A DNA stretch of 64,000 nucleotides from Cladopsammia gracilis (lineage: Eukaryota; Cnidaria; Anthozoa; Scleractinia; Dendrophylliidae). The position numbers and the translations under genes were made by a program. The first letter of the stretch is position 1. Each line of letters starts with the position of its first letter. Below are positions 56,770 to 64,000 of this stretch, in pieces. Location: NCBI GenBank assembly GCA_022457155.1, contig JAJGOT010000034.1, positions 1,271,501-1,335,500 of the forward strand, given 5' to 3'. The notes under the pieces were generated by a model. The model was not told the origin of the DNA, ran no database searches, and saw only the letters and a program-made list of their open reading frames with translations.

Positions 56770-57606
56770 TATAATATATATATATATAGATAGGCTGAGC
56801 TTAACAGCGTAGCACTTTGAACAAGCTTAACTAAGGTGAAACTTAACTAAGCTGAAAGTTCGGAAGCACAATAATTAAAATTGACGACCGGGCTATTTTT
56901 CAGTTTTAGTAATTCTCAAAAACAGTAAGCTCAAGGCTTATTACCCGACAGTCCGAACAGTTCATTTAGACCGTACAAACGTTCACAAAAACAACTTTTC
57001 TCTGTTTAGAATAACTAGTACGACTACTTTCCGAATAAACTACAGTTGCTGTTTGCCAAAAATTGCTTGAGAAACTGATTTGGAAATCAAAATTGAAAAA
57101 TACACAAAAATATTTGCATAAGGCGACGCGAGTGAAGTCTAATATCCCATTCACACCAACGTTTAAACATGTTTAAATGTTGTTTAGTTTAAAACAGGTT
57201 TAGAAATATACCTGCTAACCTCCCGTAATATTTGGAGTGAAATCTTTACTAAAAGAAACTTTACTGACTTTTATTGCCATTCCAGGTAGTTTGAGTCATA
57301 GACATTTAAAAACGTTCAAGATAGAGACTAAAAACGCAGTTAAACTAAACAACATTTAAACATGTTTAACCGTTGGTGTGAATGGGGCTTAAGTTTTGTT
57401 TTGTTTCCATAAAATTGCTTTTCAATCTATGTAATGAATGAACAAACACATAAAAATGGACAACACAATCTTCTTTCGACAAATTTGATTCAAATCTCCA
57501 TCAGTTTATGTTTAAAAGCAAAACGCGTACTATTTTAATATAGCGCATCAAGCTGCCTTCGATGAAATTCAAGAAATCGATACAACTGAAGTTAAGCTCG
57601 TTTTAA
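56770..57606 (-). mobile_element. Inverted relative of the 6188-7497 element
   Basis: On the minus strand it follows the last 650-800 bp of that insertion (gacgaccgggctattttt, cacaatcttctttcgac and others). It replaces a 2.6-kb stretch of segment A (9100-11696) at the matching place. An inner pair, ccattcacaccaacgtttaa and its inverse near 57368-57388, marks a nested foldback (about 57148-57391). Confidence 0.55.
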
Positions 57607-58930
57607 TTAACATATCAGTAGTTCATAGTTAGTGTGCATACTTGGGAAATTTCATTTGATTTAGTATCTGTAATGTTCCTCCGCTGCCCGTCTCTCGAAA
57701 GTCCCGATAACTCTTCCGGCCCGGAAGCTATTACACATGCACAATAGTTTCATTTAAGGTTCAATTTTTGTTGGTTTTGAAAGCTAAATAATAAAATTCT
57801 AAGTTGATAAAACAAGTCGGGCTGGTTTGAGGGCTCAAAACTACATTGCCATTCCATAGTTTTTGATTTTAAAATCTAGTTTCGGGGACTTTCGCGAAAC
57901 AGGCCCCTGGTATTTACTGATTAAAGTAGTGTTACTTTAATTATAAAGAACATTGCTGGTTAGTTATTGATCATGTTATTTAAGTTCATTTCTTTTTTGT
58001 TTTGTTTTGTACAATAAGTTTTAAACTTGAAAGTCAGTAGTACACTATTTGGGTAAAATGTCACACTCGTGGAAAATATTTAACCTTGTTTTTTTCAAAC
58101 AAAAACTAAAAACTAAAACATGATTTCGTTTGAGATGATTATAATCAGTTTACGCCACAGGGATCCAACGCTATCCGTGAGATAGTCTGCGCTTTTGATT
58201 GCTTGGTTATCATACTATATTCTAAAGGCGTCGTCTGGGGCTATTATGTTCAGTCTAAACATCACCTTTAGAAAGGTACAGTCAACTCTCTCTTACGCGA
58301 CCACTTTTTCCTGCACCAAGGGTGGTGGCTTAAGAGAGAGTTGAATGTAGTTTCAAAGCCAATGAAACCATTTGAACGCACACACTCTTCAAACGGAGCG
58401 GGATGGGATGTCTGTGGTTATGTCAATGTCTGTCACATTATACTAGCTTGACCAGTTATTAATACCTCTAAATGTGTAAACATTTGTTGCGTAATTACAA
58501 GCCTTAAGGGCCGAAGATAGTATTACTAGGAGTAGCTAGTTTCACTCGCACAATTGAAGAAAACAAAAAAAAAAAATGTAAATACAGAAAAAAAAAATAA
58601 AACTAAGTGCTATTCGGCTAGTCTATTTGTCTACGCTATAGATTATTTTGCTTAGGTGCTTTAAGGTAAATTGCTGTATCTTTTTAAAAGATAATTTCCA
58701 AAAATTTCCACAAACTACGTAGGTCTGGTAGGATTTAATTAATTGCTTCATAGTATATTGTTAGATTGTAATTTTGTGTGACTGATTTCTCATGATTATG
58801 AACTTTTAACGGTCCCAATGATAAAGCAATCGTGTTATTCGGTCACTATGCTCTATTATTCTCCGGCAGATCGCACTTGTTTTCGCAAGTTATATTTGAT
58901 TTCTCGAGTGAAACGATCAAACTTTTTCAC
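57607..58930. other. Segment B stretch matching 11697-13010
   Basis: Nearly identical non-coding sequence, including the short pogo-like hairpin (58278-58351). No gene seen. Confidence 0.55.
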
Positions 58931-59090
58931 AGGGAGAAGGGGGAGAGGATGAGAGGGGGAGAGGATGAGAGGGGGAGAGGATGAGAGGGGGAGAGGATGA
59001 GAGGGGGAGAGGATGAGAGGGGGAGAAAGGGGAGAGGGGGTGAGGATGAGAGGGGCAGAGGGGCAGATGGGAGAAGGGGGAGAGGGGACG
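58931..59090 (+). repeat. Polypurine minisatellite, expanded allele
   Basis: gaggatgagaggggga repeated about 5 times (16-bp period) plus related GA-rich units. About 75 bp longer than the segment A counterpart at 13010-13096. Confidence 0.8.
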
Positions 59091-59906
59091 ATCTGACGGG
59101 GGTCGAAATGACTATGGAGCGAAGTGACCGCAATTGTGTCAGTATTATAAAATAATATTTTCAGACATAACCTGCCATGTAATTTAACTTTGCGTATTTT
59201 GTAGTGTGCTATCAATAAACTTGCTGATGCTGTTAAATGAAAATTACTCTCGTTATAGATCACATTATTGAGAGACCTGTAACACTAAAGTCGTGTTCAC
59301 AATATCATTCAAAGAGCGAAAGAATTAATTGCAAACACCTTACTGGGCATTCGAATAGCGGGAAGTCAAGAAAAATATCCCAAGGGAACTCCTATAAAAA
59401 TGTCTTGCATAATTGAACCCTTCAAATTACCTAAATCTCGCATTATGCTGGGGGATACCCTATATATCTATTTTCCGCACTTCTCCGCAGAGGCCTTTTT
59501 CAGTAAAGCGAATACAACAAAACGCGGAGGACAATGACAAGAGAGAATAGGCCTCTCTATGACATACATCACGAAAAAGGACCGCGATCTCTTTTGATGG
59601 TATGAAAAGAGCACATTAAAATGCGTTTTTACGATTTTCATTGGCGAAAAATCTCGAGTTGATTGAAAACGTTTCTTGTTGCTTTAAGATTTTTGAAAGC
59701 AGCGACATAGGTGTCTACCTTATTTATCCAAACATCTTGATCCTGACCACCCTTAGAGGTACCATAACTCCTAAAAGGTACAACAAGCATCCCTGTAACT
59801 ATTATATAGAAGTCTCCTTACCAAGAAAAAATATTGGTATTGCTGTGCGCTCTCTTCCCATGCACTGATATCTGAACAATTGTATCAAACTATACTGCAG
59901 TGCATT

Positions 59907-60089
59907 AGGAGGCAGCGTGGTCGAATGGTTATAATATAATATAATATAATATAATAGGGCGCCAGACTTGAAATCCGGAGGACCCGGGTTCAAGTCCCGC
60001 TCTGCCCACTAGATGGAATTGTTTCACGGTAGAAACGAGTTCAACTCCTCGGCCACGCTTGTAAAATAGTCAACTGATTTGCCCCCTGC
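59907..60089 (+). mobile_element. tRNA-headed SINE with an ATAAT expansion, absent from segment A
   Basis: The head reads ggcagcgtggtcgaatggtt (box A), then an (ataat)n run (59931-59955), then ggcgccagacttgaaatccg and gggttcaagtcccgc (box B). The body continues to ccccctgc. cagtgcatt flanks it (59898-59906 and 60090-60098), and segment A has one caatgcatt at about 14558, an empty site. The repeat run lies where the D-arm would be. Confidence 0.75.
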
Positions 60090-60123
60090 CAGTGCATTCG
60101 TCTCCTGTGGCTATTTCCTTTGC

Positions 60124-60467
60124 TTCACGCGGAAAAAGGACGTCTGCAGTAATGCTGTTTCTTATCGTGTTTACGTATCCAGCCTGCGCACAGACAGGAC
60201 GTCTTCTGTTTCCTTTGCTTCACGTGGAAAAAGGACGTCTAGAGTAATGCTGTTTCTAATCGTGTTTACGTATCTAGCCTGCGCGTAGACAGGACGTCTA
60301 CTGTTTCATTTGCTTCACGCGGAAAAAGGACGTCTGTAGTAATGCTGTTTCTAATCGTGTTTACGTATCCAGCCTGCGCACAGACAGGACGTCTACTGTT
60401 TCCTTTGCTTCACGCGGAAAAAGGACGTCTGCGGTAATGCTGTTTCTAATCGTGTTTACGTATCCAG
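60124..60467 (+). repeat. Tandem repeat, 95-bp unit, about 3.6 copies
   Basis: Same unit as 14601-15175. It stops within a unit at gtatccag, exactly where the BTB pseudogene begins. Confidence 0.85.
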
Positions 60468-60877
60468 CCGGTTGAAGTAACAGTTGAAGTAACAGTTGAC
60501 AAAGACATATTGTTGCATGGTATATCCATTTTGCTGATGAGACTGAACTGTGTGCTACCTTTTCAGTTACTGTCAATGTTCACCTTGGTAGTAATCCCAA
60601 TAATGATTCACTTATTTTATCCCAAACTGAGACTGTTGATGTTGAGATACAGAGGAATATTGATAGCACTTATCATGGCTTTGATGTTTTATTTGATGAG
60701 CTTGTGGTCTTGCGGAGAAATGTCCAGTATTGTATTGCAGTTTCACTTCAACTGCCCTGGTGCTCTTTCTATTATGATTATGACGATTGGTACGTTGTTC
60801 ACTGTAATGGAGTAACATTTACCTTTGATAAAGCAGAGACTGTGGTTGCAGAGTTTTTGTATAAAGAAGATCTGTGA
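60468..60877 (+). pseudogene. Truncated BTB-BACK-PHR gene: PHR end only
   Basis: Matches the last 400 bp or so of the gene at 17268-18599, from the VEVTVDKDILLHG codons to the stop. BTB, BACK and the start are gone. One T is missing (atccattttgctg against atccatttttgctg), shifting the frame, and there are several substitutions. The junction with the upstream repeat carries a ccg insertion and a tandem copy of ttgaagtaacag. Confidence 0.85.
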
Positions 60878-62040
60878 TCTAGGAACTGAACAGAAAGTGT
60901 CTGCACTCTTGTCTGAACCTGAATAGCAGAGACATGCTAGTGCTCAGGAGGAGTACTGGGACATAGAGAAATGAAACAGTGGGCGAGAATTCAATCACAC
61001 ATGGTTAATGAGTTTATTCACAGTGCAAGTCATTTATCAGTCGGCTGCAACTGTGGAGATAATGGCTCACTCAATTCCAAGCCTCAGCATCCCCCCTCGC
61101 CAAGTATTTGTCATTTTCTTTTTGGACCAATTGCAAATGCCCCATGATGGGGACAACCAATGTATATAAGACCACAATTTCATATTGTTGTAAACAAGTT
61201 AAATAGAATTCTCATTGCCATCGAATATTCTCACACAAATGATGTTTTTCTCATATGCAATCATATACTATATTTACACACCAGTGGAAAAATATGATTG
61301 AATTAGTATATATTAAAACTTTGGGCATTGTCGGGTAGTTTGCATCCGACAATGCAACTGGTTGCAACTGTGGATATAAGTGTTACCAAACTGCATTTTA
61401 CCCCCAAAAGGTGCAATAAACACCCCTACACTGTATTACATTAATATGGGAGTCATTCTTGGCTCAATGTACATGTACCAAGTATGACTGAATATAACCA
61501 AATATTTTGAAAACATAATGGTCAATGGAAGATGACGTGTAGTAGAAAAACAGAAAATACTATCTTGGAATGTGGACAACAGTGTGCCAGTAATTATAAT
61601 AGAAATTTCTAACTTTTGAGTCTGTCAATGAAATCCTAGAGCGTGACCATTCATTTGAAAACTCCTCTTTGGCAGTACTTTTGCATGGTACCATTTGTAC
61701 CATTTTCAATATTTTACAAACTTAAATTTGAGATTTTTCTTAAATTTTGAAGTTTGGCTCTCTTGGGAGTGAAAGGGTAAATGTACTGTCATAAAAATGA
61801 ATGCTGCCCTGTTTATGGCTACAATTTTAAAAACTAGGTATAAGTTTTCCCTTTTTTAAGAAATAATTGTCCAAAATGATTTTATAATTTTGCATGTTTA
61901 TGGTAAATGGTTGAATCATGACATTTATTATTTGACTCTGATGTCATTTTACTTTATAAGGAAAGGAGAACACTAAAAATATCCGAGCTTATTACACAGT
62001 AGATTGCCGTATTACACCTTAGTGTCCTGACTTAGAGACA
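60878..62040. other. 3' flank of the BTB pseudogene, matching 18600-19780
   Basis: Close to identical with segment A; no gene. Confidence 0.5.
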
Positions 62041-62740
62041 CAGAAGCTATTATAAATAAAGGAATTTAAGTCGAATAATAAATCATTATTCGATGGTTTA
62101 AGAGATGATATGTGCAGACATTTTACTCTTTGCTCGCATTTTCTCTTACCCCTGTGGGACTCAAAAAAATATTATGCAACTCATAAAATATCCATGTGTA
62201 TTATCTCTTAAACCATCGAATAAGATGTATGTACTGTATTGTACATGCCCTGTTAATATCACAACGTTAACACCAGAGAAATTACCCATATTTACAGGGT
62301 GGTTGTATTTACAGGCCCATAGCCAGACTAAAATAATTACCGAGGCACAGAAAAAAAAAGTGTAATGCAGTGAATAGAGACACAAGCTATTATAAATAAA
62401 GGAATTTCAGTCGAATAATAAATCATTATTTGTTGGTTTAAGAAATGATATGTGCGAACATTTTACTCATTGCTCGCATTTTTTCTCGCCCTTGCGGCGC
62501 TCGAAAAAATCCTACGCAACTCATAAAATAACCACGTGTATTATCTCTTAAACCATCGAATAAAATGTACGTATTATATTGTGCAGGCCTTGTGGGCTGT
62601 TAATGTGACAATGCTAACACCAGAGAAATTACCCATATTTACAGGGTTGTTGTATTTACAGGCCCATAGCTAGATCAAAATAATTACCGAGGCAATGTAA
62701 CATAATTTTTTATGTAATGTACAATGGCGAGCTGCAGGCG
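62040..62740 (+). repeat. Tandem duplication of about 345 bp present only in segment B
   Basis: gctattataaataaaggaattt begins both units (62047 and 62388). Each holds the small inverted-repeat element (62085-62225 and 62425-62566) and an acaccagagaaattacccat tail. Segment A has one unit and lacks most of the tail. Confidence 0.65.
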
Positions 62741-64000
62741 AGCCATTGTAAATATTCATACAAGTTTATATATTTTATATGACTTATAAAAAAACAATAG
62801 CGATTCAGTTTATCAGCATTCCTATTAGCATTCTGTGTCAGTGATACAGTCTGTATAGCTGTTCCGTATCAGGATTTACAAACCTTCATCAAATTTTCAT
62901 TTCTTTTGTACATTTTCTTACAAATTATTATTAAATTTTATAAGTGGCGTTAACTGAGGTTATCACTCTTAAGGTTGTGGTTCAGTTCTAGAAACATTTT
63001 ATATTATTTTTCTATTTAACAGGTTGGTTTCTAAACCTTGGCTAACAGGCCTGATTAAGCAGGATATTTATAGCAACAAATACAAGTTTTAATTCGGCCA
63101 ATATCTACAAAACTGTCTTCAGTAATGTGGTGTCTGTATTGAGTAGGTGTCCATAAAGCTTGGTTTGACTGTTCAGTCATGTTACTTTAAACTTTGTAAT
63201 ATTTTTCAATATTTTTGCTGAACTTACGTAGATTTTGTATTTGTATTTTGTAAATTTACTTGATTCAGCCTCATGGCTGCAATGTACTGTAAAAAACCAT
63301 TCTTCTGATTGGTTGATTGGTTAAGAATAAAAAAACGGCGTGATTTCTTTTAGCCAATCACAAAGCGTTGCAATGGAAAACCAAAGCAATCGCGAAATTA
63401 CTTTCGACACTCACTTGAAAGAGATATGCGTTTCATTGCTAAGAGTCATTGGCAAGGGTCTTCTTTTATCGTGGCATAAACTCATTTTGTCGACCCAGCG
63501 AACAACGGAGTGTAAATATTAAAAATCGTGAAAACATGTTCGTATCTTCGAGTCTTATTTTTCTTATGCAAGGTACATTGTAACGGGAACACAAATACCA
63601 TGCACCTCTTCAGAACCTCTTATTTCATTGCATATAGGGTCCATTGTTCTGTTGTTTGTTCTATTGTTTATTCAGCCAATCCTGTGAGGCGTTCCGAGAC
63701 GTACATGCCGACGCCTCCAGGCCCTAGGCCCCTCTCCTGTGTTCCGTTGAGGCTGAAAACGCTGTTGGTTGAGGCAACTGTTTTCTGCAACTTGCAATGC
63801 ACCGCTGGACCGAGTCGTCGCTAGACAAGTTGCGGATGAAATTGCGCGTGTAACACCCACTCTTTGTAACTTGTCTCGCAAGGAAACATTGTTTTGCGAG
63901 TTGTACAAACAAATAAGTGATCTTCTACTTCCTCCCGTCTCACACCCTACAATGTTGTTCAAGTTGTCCTTTGCCTTTTCTTTTCCATTTCAATTTCTTT
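62741..64000. other. Right end of segment B in the window, matching about 19990-21268
   Basis: Non-coding; includes the truncated MITE at 63298-63420. The duplication runs off the window. Confidence 0.5.

Noticed and set aside
58856..59263. Pro/Ser/Leu-rich minus-strand frame of 135 codons
   Set aside because: It is the complement of the polypurine minisatellite; the 16-bp unit read three times gives a 16-residue pattern by chance.
1..64000. CRISPR array or bacterial defence system
   Set aside because: The tandem repeats have no unique spacers, and the window is plainly eukaryotic with spliceosomal introns.

Overview
The window looks like a repeat-rich cnidarian genome, most likely an anthozoan such as a stony coral. 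This rests on the gene families (a secreted PAN-EGF-EGF-D8C protein and a BTB-BACK-PHR protein), on clear spliceosomal introns, and on the density of BEL, Gypsy, LINE, SINE, Penelope-type and foldback/MITE insertions. The species cannot be fixed from the sequence alone.

Layout. The dominant structure is a segmental duplication. Segment A (about 2.3-21.3 kb) and segment B (about 45.6 kb to the window end) are in direct orientation, about 43-47 kb apart. Each carries one five-exon gene for a secreted, disulfide-rich protein: signal peptide, PAN/apple, a short fibrinogen-like stub, two EGF-like domains, and a C-terminal D8C domain of the uromodulin/OIT3 type. Copy A is 3437-8195 and copy B is 47406-55851. 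Downstream, segment A holds an intact intronless BTB-BACK-PHR gene (17268-18599). Segment B keeps only its 3' third as a frameshifted pseudogene (60468-60877), joined directly to an upstream 95-bp tandem repeat by a deletion of about 3 kb. The two segments also differ by many lineage-specific insertions, several with recognisable empty sites in the other copy: a Gypsy LTR, a 1.3-kb element, a LINE fragment, a SINE and several foldback elements.

Between the segments (21.3-45.6 kb) lie four things: a 21-bp minisatellite split by a 719-bp element with a TTAA duplication; a non-coding repeat present twice (27.5-29.9 kb and 30.4-40.5 kb), the second copy interrupted by a TIR element that itself holds a nearly intact BEL/Pao provirus (32687-39147); a degraded third copy of PAN exon 1 (29.9-30.25 kb); and a broken retroelement with gag, RT and RNase H remnants into which a Penelope-like GIY-YIG fragment has inserted (40.7-45.6 kb).

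Most notable points. (1) The D8C exons of the two paralogs differ at about 30 residues plus indels, while the intron just upstream differs by only about 3% and the N-terminal exons are nearly identical. This suggests diversifying selection on the presumed recognition domain. (2) A 1.29-kb foldback at 53394-54685, flanked by TAA, carries two nearly identical inverted copies of a 66-residue SANT/Myb-like reading frame, which fits a PIF/Harbinger relative. (3) The BTB pseudogene was made by a deletion whose junction shows microhomology and a 12-bp duplication. No prokaryotic-type operon, CRISPR array or rRNA is present.
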